In this document: positions 10,868 through 20,888 of the stretch, piece after piece | How positions within the stretch are numbered: the stretch's first letter is position 1 | How the letters are laid out: each line of letters begins with the position of its first letter | NCBI GenBank assembly: GCA_037042185.1 | Contig: JAXQJY010000027.1 | Span: forward strand, 1,488,001-1,552,000 | Length of the DNA stretch: 64,000 bases | Direction of reading: 5' to 3' | Origin: Sordariomycetes sp. S80-01Y | Lineage: Eukaryota > Ascomycota > Sordariomycetes | Translations under genes and position numbers: made by a program | Notes under the pieces: model-generated | Told to the model about the DNA's origin: nothing | What the model saw: the letters and a program-made list of their open reading frames with translations, nothing else | Databases searched by the model: none

Positions 10868-12622
10868 TTATTTCGCCCCCGCAAGTCTCCAAGCTTTCAG
10901 CGGTAGATTCTGCAGGTGGAGCACCTTTGGCTGGATATACCACAGGAAGGTGACTACGCCGAAGATCACGCACAAGATGTTGACGGTGTAGTATCCGTCG
11001 TGAAGCATCTCGCACGTGCCGCCGCCGGCTTCGCACATTTCCTTGTCAGCCTGCATGGCGCAGGAGAAGGGCTCGGTAACTAGGGGGCCCTTGAGGCCTT
11101 CGGAGCTTGTGGCACCGGGGTGGCAGGTTGCTACAGTGAATGAGTCGACGAGTTTGAGGACGAAGTAGCGCGGGAAGGTTCCGCCAAGGTTGGAGACGCT
11201 GAGATGGGATGTTAGCTTTGGAGGAGTGACGAGACATTGGGAAACTTACGTGGCCAGAAGCGTCATGTAGGTACCGCCGATGACAGGATCCGATACTCTG
11301 GCGTGGAAAGCCGACACCGCCACAAACATGATCGTGTTCGTGAATGTCGAGAAGATGTGCTCAAAGATGACGACCAGGAGATACCACGATGTGACGCCCT
11401 CCTTGGGAAAGATGGCCACGACGATCTGGGCCAGAACCGCGGCACCCAGACGACCGATAAAGCCCCAGCACCAGAGGCGCATGGGCGTGTACTTCTGCGA
11501 CCACATACCCGCATAATAACCCAGACCAATTTCGAAGGGAAAGTCGATGAGCACCGTCAGCGCCATGTTGTCCTTGCCGAAGCCCTTATCCAGCAACTTC
11601 AGGTTGGTCACTCCGTCGTTGGCCTGGAAGCCAATCTTCGCAATGAGGTGGACGATAATAATCGCCTGCACGTTCTTGAGCTTGAGGATCCCCCACATAA
11701 TGCGGTATACATCCCATACACCGTCCTCATTTTGTGACTTCTCCTCACGCTTCATGAAACCTAGGCCGATGGTAATCGCAATGTATGCCCAGCCCCAGAA
11801 GGTGAGATATCCACCCAGAGAGACGAGACCCTCCTCCGAGGGGGTCGCCCGGAACCATTTGTTGGCAAAGTCGGAGGCGTTGAGCGCGAGGAAGACAGTG
11901 TACGACATGAAGTGTCCGGCAGTCAGGCCCACGGTCTGGGCGGTAGAGGCGTAGGATACGTTGCCAGGAGTGAGGAGTGTGAGCGCCCATCCATCCACAG
12001 CGATATCCTGAGTCGCGCACATCAAGACCAAGAAAAACCACCACAGCATGAAGCTCCAGACTGTAGGCCCTCCCGGCTTGCCCGTCGTCTCCATCATACT
12101 CTCCACGTTCGAGCCCAACCATAGCATGCCGAATCCAGACATGAACTGGATAGGCACAATCCAAGTCTTCCGCCTTCCCATCTTGGGACTCCACACTGCA
12201 TCCACGAATGGACTCCATAGCAATTTCAAGCTGTACGGGTAGCTCGCCAGACTGAAAGTCCCGATCTCACCATAGCTCAGATGGTTTTTCAGCAGAAACG
12301 GCACACTCCCCATAGCCAAGCCCATAGGTATTCCCTGCAGAAAGTACAGCAGCACCAACAGCAAGAAGTTCCTCTGATCCTGTATCGGCAAATCAAAGAA
12401 CCCAACATTGCTGTTCCCGTGCTCTTTGCTGGGCGGTTCTTCGTCAAGAGAGAAGCTCTCGCGGGCCATGTAGTTGTTGGCGACATTGTCGGCGTCCAGC
12501 TGTGCGCCTTTGCGCCGCATCTCAACACCGCTGTTCATCTTGTTGCCGTTGGTGCCGTTGGCGTCCGGAGTGGACGCGCGCTCGGACTTGGGAGACTGTT
12601 TACGGCGGTTGCGAGCACCCAT
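10868..12622 (-). CDS. Acetyl-CoA transporter, SLC33A1/AT-1 family (2 exons)
   Basis: The protein is about 567 residues in exons 12622-11250 and 11198-10868, split by a 51-nt intron with a GTAAGT donor. A hydrophilic N-terminus of about 80 residues is followed by some 11-12 membrane helices. Diagnostic stretches include LLYFLQGIPMGLAMGSVPFL, KLLWSPFVDAVW with GRRKTWIVP, TQDIAVDGWALTLL and NVSYASTAQTVGLTAGHFMS. The C-terminal exon supplies NLGGTFPRYFVLKLVDSFTV and a last helix. The family imports acetyl-CoA into the ER/Golgi lumen for protein and glycan acetylation; a yeast relative is YBR220C. It shares a 673-bp divergent promoter with the CENP-O gene. Confidence 0.93.
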
Positions 12623-13295
12623 GGGAGCTGGGCCGGTGGCGCAAGATCGGCGGGCGGGAGAAGGGGTTCGTGGAGGGTTGGACGAGATCTCAGTGTAGCG
12701 TTTGCGGGGGAACGTCGGCTTTTCGAGAAGGGCAGTGATGTCGAACGTAAAAAAGTATGAAAACGTATGAAAGAGTCAGAAAGAAACTCGGAAAAGTGCG
12801 ATGCGATCGCCGGGCACGTTGCAATGCAACTCTATAGCTCAACGGAGGTGATGTCCGAAGGCAACCGTGGCCTTTTGGAGGAGGCGAAGAAGGATTGGTA
12901 ATGCTGAAAAGAGAGACTAGTCCACAGCGGACTTGAGAGAAATGCTCGTTGGCCGAGAAGGAAAGCGACGCGATCCGACAGCTATTCAACGCGACCTGTC
13001 GAGTCGGCCTGGTTGTTTCGGCTGGTCGGACGACGTTGGGATCGGGAAGAAAGTTGACGTCTCGAGGCGTTCGGTGGGCGATGGACCCTGGCAGCCCGAA
13101 GTGGGAGGCGCTGAAGATGCGCGGGCGACCCCTGAGCTGCCCTGGACGAGGGTGGGTGGGGCCCGCACGTTCCGGCCCAGCTTACCTTATCTTATCGGCC
13201 GGGTCGGGTTCGAGTACAGTACTGTGCTGTAACGCGGTTGCGAGCGCGTCATCCGTTGTTGATATTGATGACTTCCACATTCAACCGTCGCAACC
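12623..13295. promoter_or_regulatory. Divergent promoter, acetyl-CoA transporter / CENP-O
   Basis: This 673-bp region lies between divergent starts. ORFs inside it are shadows. No TATA box is obvious, which suits two housekeeping-type genes. Confidence 0.45.
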
Positions 13296-14190
13296 ATGGC
13301 GTCTGAGCTGGAGGCAGAGCGCCTGGATGCTGATATTGCCTCGCTGAAACAACAAGGTATGACAAGTTCCAGATAGTCGGAAGCCATTGCTGACCGCTCT
13401 AGTTGCTGCGGCGCGGAAGCAGCTCAAGATCGAAGCCTCGGCCATCGTCTCGTCCGTCCCCGGCCAGAAACTCATCGCTTCCACAAAACCCGCCACTCGC
13501 TCTCAAAAGACGCAGAAAAAGTTGGTTGCAGAGGTTGAGCGACAAGAAGCGCACGCACAGCAATGTTATTACCGAATATGCACTCCCATCACTACCTTCA
13601 AAGTCCACGACCCTGATCCGAATGCCGTCGATGGCGGAAATGTCCTCGGTTTGCGCTTCGAGATCATGTCGCGAGGGCAGTTTTTGAAACCGTACAACGT
13701 ATTTCTCAACCGACCATATCTCAACTCGACATATCTTCGAGTGCACAGACACACCATTCCTCCAGCGATACCGCTCGCCGGGTTATCAGCCCGCCATCTC
13801 CCGCCGCCCAAACCCGAAAGCGACAGCTCGCCCAAGCAGGACCTTGACAAGTTTGCGAGAGCGTTGCGGAGGGAGATCGTGCGATATCACAATCGGATGG
13901 GCGTGGCGGCTGATCTCCGGCGAGGGCTAGGCTTGCAGGACGAGAGGCAGGATCTCGATCCCAACGATGTCGTGGACATAGGGATAGCGGACATCGAGGC
14001 GAAGCAGATCAAGTTTACGTGGGCGGATGAGAGGAGCGGCCGTCTGGTAATGGATGACGACGGCAAGGTCACCAAGCTTATGGTCTTCGGCAGTCAGGGT
14101 AGAGATTGGGTGACGACTAAGGAGCTGCTAGGGGATGACGACCGTATAGAAGATATTGTGGAGCGGTTACAAGCATATGCGTCTGGATGA
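13296..14190 (+). CDS. Kinetochore subunit CENP-O / Mcm21 / Mal2 (2 exons)
   Basis: The protein is about 282 residues in exons 13296-13356 and 13403-14190. The first exon encodes only MASELEAERLDADIASLKQQ, which flows in phase across a 46-nt intron into a basic coiled-coil segment. From about residue 85 the sequence matches the CENP-O RWD-type domain: LGLRFEIMSRGQFLKPYN, then a tract beginning NRPYLNSTYLRVHRHTIP and ending in IPLAGL, then FARALRREIVRYHNR. CENP-O (Mal2 in fission yeast, Mcm21 in budding yeast) is part of the COMA/CENP-OPQUR inner kinetochore complex that links centromeric chromatin to the outer kinetochore. It is probably essential for accurate chromosome segregation. Confidence 0.9.
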
Positions 14191-14562
14191 GCGATGTGAT
14201 CGAGGTACGGCAATGGTACGGCACATGAATTACGACGAATATGGGACAGGAAGAAGTGCCTTTTGATCGATCACTGGGTGCGAGGTCACTGGAGCCGGCT
14301 TTATACCAGCACCATTTCAGGCATAATGATTTTACGGTTCGTGCAAGCAATCACAGGGAGAAACTAAGAATAGCTAACAAGATCAAAGTAGAAAACAATC
14401 AATTATCACCACATGTACTACAAAGTAGATACGACAGAATAGAAGTCCAAGCACAACACGCCAACCGAATCATCGCTCATATCCCAACTGGTCCTCTTCC
14501 CCTCTGCTAACAATTACCAGACCAGCTGTTCATTGCCTTTCCTTCCCGTTACTTGTAGCTTC
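14191..14562. other. Convergent 3' intergenic region
   Basis: This 372-bp spacer lies between tail-to-tail genes. It is A+T-richer than its surroundings, as expected of 3'UTRs, and nothing else is seen. Confidence 0.4.
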
Positions 14563-15414
14563 TTACAGCAAAGCGAAAGCAGCGAGACCAGCAATGACGG
14601 CGACGCCCATGTTCTGCGCGTTCTGCGCAGCGCCAGCCGCAGGAGGAGGCGTGACGATGGGGGGAGTAGGGACCGGCTCGGTGGCGTTGTTGCCATAGGG
14701 CGGCAGCGAGACCTGGGGAGGAACGACGGGGGTGTTGACCGGGGGAGAAGGAGGCTGAGGAACAGGGACCGAGGGCACGACAGGGACGCCGGGGGTGTTG
14801 ACCACAGTGGAAAGCGTCGCCGGGGGGTGGACGTAGGTGGTGGGCGCAGGAGGAGACGGGACGTAGGGCGTCTCGTGCACAGGAGGGGGCTGGGGGATCT
14901 CCTTGGTAGGAACAGGGACGTAAGGAACCTCGTGGGTGGTGGGGACGGGGACCTCAGGAACCATGGTGGTGGACTCGTGAACCTCGGGGACCTCGTGGGT
15001 GGGCTCAGCAGGAGTCTGAACGGGGACAGGGCAGATGGTGGTCTGCTCGGGGATCGTGACGGTGGTGTACATGGTGCTCTTGGCCGGGCAGTCGGGCACC
15101 TCAGGAGGGCAAGAGATCACCGTCTGAGTCTGCGTAGCAGTCAAGGTGCTGGTACCCCAGGTGTACGATGGCTCCTCGTGCTCGGGGCACGGGTGAACCC
15201 AGTGCCACTCGCCAGAGTGGGTGTCGTCGCAGTCATCGATGATCACATCGTGGGGAGGGTGCCAGGTGTCGAGGCACTCCTGGCAAGGGTCCTCGGTGGG
15301 ACGCTTGCCGAGGAGGTCAAGGTCGACGTTGATGCCGAGGGGCAGGTTCACATCCAAGCTGAGGAGGGCCTCGGCGCCAACGGCCATGAGGGCCAGGGTG
15401 GTGGTGGTCTTCAT
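14563..15414 (-). CDS. GPI-anchored Pro/Thr/Val-rich cell wall protein
   Basis: This is an intronless 283-residue protein. An N-terminal signal sequence (about 1-16) is followed by a short propeptide-like stretch with a KR pair near residue 38, a possible Kex2 site. A Cys-containing folded segment lies at about 43-125; its cysteines (PCQECLDTW, DDCDD, HPCPEHEE, ISCPPEVPDCP, TICPV) could form disulphides. The rest is a Pro/Val/Thr stalk with repeats such as HEVPEV, VPVPT and ETPYVPS. The end is a GPI signal: small residues AAGAAQNAQ, then a hydrophobic tail to LAAFALL. It is likely attached to the plasma membrane or wall glucan; the exact function is unknown. A TATAAA box lies about 125 bp upstream of the ATG. 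Confidence 0.87.
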   Translation of the reverse strand: MKTTTTLALMAVGAEALLSLDVNLPLGINVDLDLLGKRPTEDPCQECLDTWHPPHDVIIDDCDDTHSGEWHWVHPCPEHEEPSYTWGTSTLTATQTQTVISCPPEVPDCPAKSTMYTTVTIPEQTTICPVPVQTPAEPTHEVPEVHESTTMVPEVPVPTTHEVPYVPVPTKEIPQPPPVHETPYVPSPPAPTTYVHPPATLSTVVNTPGVPVVPSVPVPQPPSPPVNTPVVPPQVSLPPYGNNATEPVPTPPIVTPPPAAGAAQNAQNMGVAVIAGLAAFALL

Positions 15415-16524
15415 TTTGGAGTTTGGTGGTAAAAAGAGCGAGTGACTAAAGTTGGAGTGCTAAGGAGCGTGTGGTAGAAGACTGAGGCTGGATGAGGTTG
15501 CTGAGGGAGTCTGGAAACAAGAGCTGGTGAAGGGGGATTTATACATGGTCGATGATGGGAACGACACAATATGGGGCCTCAGGGTCCGAGTGCTTCGCCA
15601 CGGGTTGACTCTGGAAGATGACAATGAGAGACAGGGGAAGTCTCGCTTTTCGGATACGAAATGGGCAGTTGACATGGTGATTCGAGAGCCAGCGCATGGC
15701 GGATGGACTGTCGCAAACATGTCTGTTAGACATGCGGTCGCGACGGCTGCTCGGGAGCTATTCTCAGTCAGGGACGGAAGGGAGATGCTCGCGGGACTGA
15801 ATCTTGCATGACTAGTGCGTTGTGCCATTGGGATAATTCACAGCGTGTCTAAGTGGATGTCGCAGAGGCGCTCTAAAGTCGCCGGTCCTGACGCTGAATT
15901 GCTTCTACGACGGGCCGCACGCAGAATATGACTGGCGGGATCTGCCGCACAAAGGTTAATGAACAGTAAGCATCCCCTTATGAACTGTCTTGCGTTGCTT
16001 GGCTACTCTGCGCTTTGGTGGCCGGTCTTATGCAGGGAGGCTTCGCACCACCTGTGCCGAGACGCAGGCGAACCAACATCGCTCGGCGAACTGGCCTTGG
16101 CTCGGCGAACCTGCTTTGGCGTGATGAAGCCGAGAAAGGCTTGTTATCTCCGTCTCGGATGTGGTGATTCAAGCAGTTTGAAGATTGCTTGCGGTGTGGT
16201 GCTGTGGTTGTCGCAGTGATTTGGATTCGCGGGGCCTAGAACGTGATGACGCCGAGCCAAGCGGCTGCCAACCGTCGAGGTTCGGAATCCTAAAGCAAGG
16301 GCCTTTGCTCGAGTGTTCCAGAGAGTGTGCGTCGAATGGGCTTCGGCTTCGTAAATGAAGGGCATGGCCTCTGCGAGCAGTGCTCTTGGCTCACCGAGAT
16401 TGGCATCGACATGCGGCCGGCGTGCGCCCGGGCCTTTGGTTCTCCAGAAGAGCTCGGTAGTGTTGCTTTCTTCTTCTTGCGTGCCCTGAAGGGCACAGTG
16501 TGGGCTCTTCTGCCTGCGTCGTCT
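15415..16524. promoter_or_regulatory. Promoter of GPI protein gene and 3' region of YAE1
   Basis: This 1.1-kb region holds the TATA-containing promoter of the wall protein (15415 to about 15800) and a remaining stretch without a gene. A direct repeat of CTCGGCGAAC occurs at about 16082 and 16106. ORFs of 60-120 codons here overlap on both strands and look random. Confidence 0.4.
15538..15543 (-). promoter_or_regulatory. TATA box of GPI wall protein gene
   Basis: TATAAA reads on the minus strand about 125 bp upstream of the ATG. Position and sequence fit a core promoter of a strongly regulated gene; the assignment is by position only. Confidence 0.5.
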
Positions 16525-17181
16525 TTACCAATCCAAGGGGTTCTCGACGGCTGCCTCGGCTGAGAGATCCTTAGCCTCGTCCGTAGGTTTTCCGATAGCC
16601 TCCTCCTTTAACCCCTCTAGAACCTTCCTGTTGATGCTCCGAAGTTGAATCTGCCCCTCCAAAATTGAAGTCCATTTCCTAATGCTCGGATGAGCAAAGG
16701 CACCCTCTTTGCCCTTCAACGACTCGTCCTCGACCTCATAGTTTGGTAACCCATCAGCCTTCCAGAAGTCCCCGTTAAACAACTTCTCGACGCTCAGTTC
16801 ATCTCTGGCTTCAGCCAAAAGCCCGTGAACCCTGTCATCGCCCTGTAGTGCCTCTGCAATGCCCTCCAAAACCCCTAAGATCTGCCCCGCCTGAAGTCCG
16901 ATGGCGGCGCCGATGGTGTAGCCTTCGTCAAATCCCTTTTGCAGCGAATCCTGTTTCCCTATGTTGACACCTTCACGGTACCCTGCCGTGCTGTGGTCTG
17001 TTTGGAGGCGGCGCTGGTCCGAGGGATGTGATTCGTGCGTGTTTTGGTGGCCATCGTCCTCTTCTCCAAAAATGTCGTCCAGCTGGTCGTTGATGACTTG
17101 AGGTTCCTGCTCAAAAGTGGCTTGAGAAAGGTACATATCGTTTTCCGAGGGTTCCACTGGTTGATAATGCATCTTCGGCAA
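16525..17181 (-). CDS. YAE1: Yae1, Fe-S maturation adaptor for Rli1/ABCE1
   Basis: This is an intronless 218-residue protein. After an acidic N-terminus with LDDIFGEEDD comes the Yae1 deca-GX3 domain at about 65-110: TAGYREGVNIGKQ, LQKGFDEGYTIGAAIGL and QAGQILGVLEG, with glycines every fourth position. In yeast, Yae1 and Lto1 form an adaptor that brings the cytosolic Fe-S targeting complex to the ribosome-recycling ATPase Rli1. The protein is longer than yeast Yae1 because of a C-terminal region (about 120-218) of charged helices. It ends in L-D-W, which fits the C-terminal targeting signal read by the CIA complex. Its divergent neighbour is an FAD monooxygenase 588 bp away. Confidence 0.9.
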   Translation of the reverse strand: MPKMHYQPVEPSENDMYLSQATFEQEPQVINDQLDDIFGEEDDGHQNTHESHPSDQRRLQTDHSTAGYREGVNIGKQDSLQKGFDEGYTIGAAIGLQAGQILGVLEGIAEALQGDDRVHGLLAEARDELSVEKLFNGDFWKADGLPNYEVEDESLKGKEGAFAHPSIRKWTSILEGQIQLRSINRKVLEGLKEEAIGKPTDEAKDLSAEAAVENPLDW

Positions 17182-17769
17182 GTCAATAGACGTTATGAAG
17201 CTTCAAGTTGAGATATATAAGTTGAGGTGGTGAGAAAAGTTTGGTCATGAGGGGCTTGACTTGGGACTGTAGGGTAAATTTTGGCGGGGAAGCCTTGACA
17301 AGCGGAAGCGTACGTGGAACGCTCCCACGCCTCCAAACCTCTCCAAGGAGGACCACAAACGTCACGCGTCGATACTCGCCTTTGCACTTGGACACAACAC
17401 TCTCGCTACCAACTTAGTTGTGACTGGCGATTGCTGCCAAGTGGCAGCTGAGCATTCAGTCTATTCACTTTTTTTGTACGGCGCCTCGACGCGTCATACC
17501 TTAAAGCCTCGAATCGTGCGCCTGTCAGAACCTAAATTGACGAGGTGACAATGCATGGCGCGAACGCGGCAGCACGGCGCCAAATTGCCGTAGTCGCGCC
17601 CGTTGTGTGACTCTTCTACGTGGTTGACCGGATAATTCGGTTCAGATGGCAGTATAAGTATCTACTGACGGACAGCTAACTCGGCTGTGCGTACAGAGCT
17701 CGACTACAGCACAGAGCTCGACTGCAGTATTCCTGCGACGACCCGAGCAACAAGATCTGCAGATTCGAT
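17182..17769. promoter_or_regulatory. Divergent promoter, YAE1 / FAD monooxygenase
   Basis: This 588-bp region lies between divergent genes. TATAAG at 17653-17658 is about 112 bp upstream of the monooxygenase ATG and is the likely core promoter on that side. Confidence 0.45.
17653..17658 (+). promoter_or_regulatory. TATA-like element of FAD monooxygenase gene
   Basis: TATAAG lies about 112 bp upstream of the ATG at 17770. It is called on sequence and spacing only. Confidence 0.35.
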
Positions 17770-19038
17770 ATGGCTCCCCTCAAGATCCTCATATGCGGTG
17801 CCGGATGCGCTGGCCCAGCTCTGGCACTCTGGCTCGCCAACACCGGCCACGATGTTACCATCGTCGAACGACATCCTGACCTCAGGGCAGCTGGCGCTCA
17901 GATCGACCTTCGCGCCCAGGGCGTCGAAGTTGTCAGACGCATGGGCCTCCTCGACACGATTCGCACCAAGCTCGTCGACGAACCCGGCGTGGCAATCATT
18001 GACTCCAATGGCAAACCCCTAGGCACAATTATGGCGAACACATCAGGCAAAGGTGCGCAGGGACCTACATCCGAATATGAGATCATGCGCGGAGATCTAG
18101 TCCAGATCTTGTACGGTGCGACGAAGGACAAGGTCAAATATGTCTTTGGAAAGACCGTCGATAGCTTCTCACAAGACGAGAATAGCGTGTTGGTGTCCTT
18201 TTCCGACGGAACGTCCGACAAGTACGATCTGCTCGTTGGCGCCGACGGCCAAGGCTCGCGAGTGCGCAAAGCCATTCTCCCGCCGGAGTCGCCAGAACCA
18301 TATCGACGCCTGGGTCTTCACATAGCATACTGGATCGTCCCACGCACCGCAGATGACACGAACATACGTCGAACGTACCACTGTCCCGGCCGCATGATCA
18401 TGCGCCGGACGCACAATGCACACGAGACGCAAGTCTACTTCTTCCTCAAAGACGACAAGCCCGAGCTCTCCAGCCTGCATAGAGCCTCCATCGAGAAGCA
18501 AAAGGAGTTCTGGTCGCAGCGTTTCCGCGATGCCGGATGGCAAGTCGAGCGGTTCATCAGCGGCATGCATACGGCCGAGAATTTCTATTCGCAAGAGATA
18601 GTTCAAGTCGACACGGACACATGGTCCAAGGGGCGCGTGGTACTTCTCGGTGATGCTGGATACTGCCCGTCTCCAATGAGCGCCATGGGTACAACAGGTA
18701 GCTTTGTCGGCGCGTACGTGCTCGCTGGCGAGATCAATCGGAACAGCGACGACCTACCCAAGGCCTTGGCGAACTACGACAAGGTCTTGCGGCCTTTTGT
18801 GAAGGACTTCCAGAAGATCAACGGCTGGTTCCTGCGATTGGCCATCCCGGACACGCACTGGGGTATCGCGATCCTTCACTGGATCGTGTGGCTTGTGTGC
18901 CTGTTGCGCATTCCGGAACTGATGCTCAAGTTCTCGAGTGAGAACAAAGGCGAATGGCGGTTGCCGGAATATCCCTCTATGGATTTGAGAGGGCGCAGCT
19001 TGAGAGAAACAAATGCTCCCAAGAACGATGAGATCTGA
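17770..19038 (+). CDS. FAD-dependent monooxygenase (PHBH/TetX-like)
   Basis: This is an intronless 422-residue class A flavoprotein. The Rossmann motif ILICGAGCAGPALALWLANT (about residues 6-25) ends in an acidic residue at VTIVERH. The NADPH/FAD DG motif is in LLVGADGQGSRVR (about 155-167), and the second FAD motif is VVLLGDAGYCPSPMSAMG (about 290-307). Such enzymes hydroxylate or epoxidise aromatic and polyketide substrates, or inactivate drugs as TetX does. A hydrophobic stretch near residue 370 (ILHWIVWLVCLLRI) may associate with membrane. It is co-directional with a SurE-like phosphatase and a P450, and oxidative tailoring of a small molecule is a reasonable inference. No backbone synthase is in view. 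Confidence 0.9.
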   Translation: MAPLKILICGAGCAGPALALWLANTGHDVTIVERHPDLRAAGAQIDLRAQGVEVVRRMGLLDTIRTKLVDEPGVAIIDSNGKPLGTIMANTSGKGAQGPTSEYEIMRGDLVQILYGATKDKVKYVFGKTVDSFSQDENSVLVSFSDGTSDKYDLLVGADGQGSRVRKAILPPESPEPYRRLGLHIAYWIVPRTADDTNIRRTYHCPGRMIMRRTHNAHETQVYFFLKDDKPELSSLHRASIEKQKEFWSQRFRDAGWQVERFISGMHTAENFYSQEIVQVDTDTWSKGRVVLLGDAGYCPSPMSAMGTTGSFVGAYVLAGEINRNSDDLPKALANYDKVLRPFVKDFQKINGWFLRLAIPDTHWGIAILHWIVWLVCLLRIPELMLKFSSENKGEWRLPEYPSMDLRGRSLRETNAPKNDEI

Positions 19039-19379
19039 TCTCAAGTTATCTCCAACCCCCGAGGCTTGGCTTGGAGAAGGCGGCGTGGCGCTGATAAGAC
19101 AGCCACGAGGATATGGGGAACGGCCGGCTCCGATTCTTTGGACGCCCACGCGACCTCTTACCATATTGGGCTGCGCACGCAAAGATACCACCAACCACCT
19201 CGTCCCAAGCATTGGAGAGCCGTGTTAACCGGGACGATGCCGTTGACGAGGTCAGACGCTAACTTCACCTGGAAGGACCTTTGTCCACGTTATCGCGAAG
19301 CTCTTGTATAAGATGCGGCGACTGGGCGCCGTTGTCGCTGATCCATTGCCCTTGTAGTTCACACTCTCAATTGCTCAAC
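19039..19379. promoter_or_regulatory. Promoter of SurE-like phosphatase gene
   Basis: This 341-bp spacer between co-directional genes contains a TATAAGAT box near its end and nothing else recognised. Confidence 0.4.
19307..19314 (+). promoter_or_regulatory. TATA box of SurE-like phosphatase gene
   Basis: TATAAGAT lies about 66-73 bp upstream of the ATG at 19380, the spacing expected for a short-leader fungal gene. Confidence 0.45.
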
Positions 19380-20385
19380 ATGCGTCTCCCCAGCATCGTC
19401 GCCAGCGCTCTTTGCCTGGCTTCTGCCCAGGGCCTGAACATCTTGCTCAACAACGACGATGGCTTCGGCGCTGGAAATTTGAGAGAGCTGTACCGTCTGC
19501 TCAAGGATGACCACAATGGTGAGTAGCCAGTCATTCCCAGTGCAATTAGATGACTGACAGGCTTCAGTTTGGATCGTCGCTCCCGCAACGAAGCAAAGTG
19601 GTCAAGGTGGTCGCTCAGACTTCACCACCGAGGCCAACCTGACAGCTCCCGCTCAGTACGACCTCATCCCCGCGGGTGCTCCTTCGGTTGGCGAGGATCC
19701 CCATGACAGTCACATCTGGTACTACAACGGGACGCCCGCAGCCTGCACCTTTGTCGCTCTCGACTACGTCCTGCCCAACTTTGCCGACTTCAAGGTTCCC
19801 GACCTGGTCGTGACGGGTCCTAACTTCGGCACGAACCTGGGTCCCTTCGTTTGGACCCTGTCGGGCACTGCTGGCGCCGCCTATGCAGCCACTCATCGCA
19901 GCATCCCTGCCATTGCCATCTCAGCAAGCAATGAGGCGGTGCCCTACTTTGACATCAAGAACACTACCAACCCTGCGACATGGGCTGCCGAGGTCGCTGT
20001 CAAGGCTGTCAATGCCTTCATCAAGGGCTATGATACCGACACTCCCATCCTGCCCCTGGGCTACGGCGTGAACGTCAATATCCCGCCCCTGACGGCCAAC
20101 CACTCGAAGCTCGAGTTCGTGCAGACTCGCATGACGGGCAACGCGCATGTTAACGAAGCAGTTTTGGACGATGAGGAGGGTACATTCACCTGGGCAAACA
20201 TCAAGCCGTATGCTGCGGGTGTTAATACCTGCGTCAATGGAGACTGCAGCCTCGAGGGCGAGACCTATGTCGTAGAGAATGGGGCGGTCAGCATTTCATT
20301 GTACACGGTCGATTACACCGCGCCTACAACCCGCGCGACCAAGAGCATCATGGAGAGGATAAAGCCACTAGCTTCATGGAAGTGA
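19380..20385 (+). CDS. Secreted SurE-like acid phosphatase / nucleotidase (2 exons)
   Basis: The protein is about 318 residues in exons 19380-19518 and 19568-20385, joined across a 49-nt intron within the nucleotide-binding fold. A signal peptide (about 1-18, ending in ASAQG) leads directly into LNILLNNDDGFGAGNLRELY, the N-D-D-G metal site of the SurE family. Further family elements are VWIVAPATKQSG, YNGTPAACTFVALDYV, DLVVTGPNFGTNLGPF and SGTAGAAYAATH. SurE enzymes are metal-dependent phosphomonoesterases on nucleotides and other phosphates. The fungal secreted branch is annotated as acid phosphatase. Several N-x-T/S sequons fit secretion. A 3'-proximal Cys pair (NTCVNGDC) could form a disulphide. 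Confidence 0.9.
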
Positions 20386-20888
20386 GCGCCATAAAAGAAA
20401 AAGCAACCCAAATTTATAGATGCAATAACCCAACTCGTTCTCACGCGTCATTCGTATGCTCGTGCGTGTCAACAACCGTCTACGATTCTCCGTGCAGGGA
20501 GTCTCCATGCCTTGCGGGCTGCTCTTGAGCCATAGGCACCTTGATCGACATCAAGCATGGGATTTTGATAGACTCCAGGGCAATGCCGTCGCGAGGTTGA
20601 CAATCTGCTATCTCCTCATTCGGTCACGAAAGGCTGCACCCAGAATATATCTGCCTCTAGCCCCCTTTCACCTCCTCGGACCGCCCTCGGACCGCCCTCG
20701 GATCGCCCTCGGATCTCATGTGGACCCTTGCAGCAGCATGCTGACAAGAAGGTCAGCAATTGATGTCAGGTTAGCGCAGGACCTATATTATGAGATGCCT
20801 TCGACATCCCCTCATTCTCGAAAAGCAACTCGCTTCAAGCCTATCAAGGTCCTGTGACTGAGAAGCTTTGCGTGTTACCGACGACAAG
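20386..20888. promoter_or_regulatory. Promoter region of P450 with CCTCGG array
   Basis: This 503-bp spacer holds the CCTCGG tandem array described separately and a TATATTA-like site near 20785, about 100 bp upstream of the P450 ATG. Confidence 0.45.
20674..20712 (+). repeat. Four CCTCGG sites as an 11-bp tandem array
   Basis: CCTCGG begins at 20674, 20685, 20696 and 20707, an exact 11-bp period. The unit is CCTCGGACCGC, with a C-to-T change in the last two copies. It lies 177-215 bp upstream of the P450 start. CCTCGG is the known core recognised by the zinc-cluster fatty-acid regulators FarA/FarB and CTF1; binding here is inference. Confidence 0.85.

Noticed and set aside
14533-15432. 299-codon Arg/Gly-rich ORF antisense to the GPI protein
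   Set aside because: It arises from the complement of Pro/Thr/Val repeats. The sense strand has a signal peptide and GPI signal.
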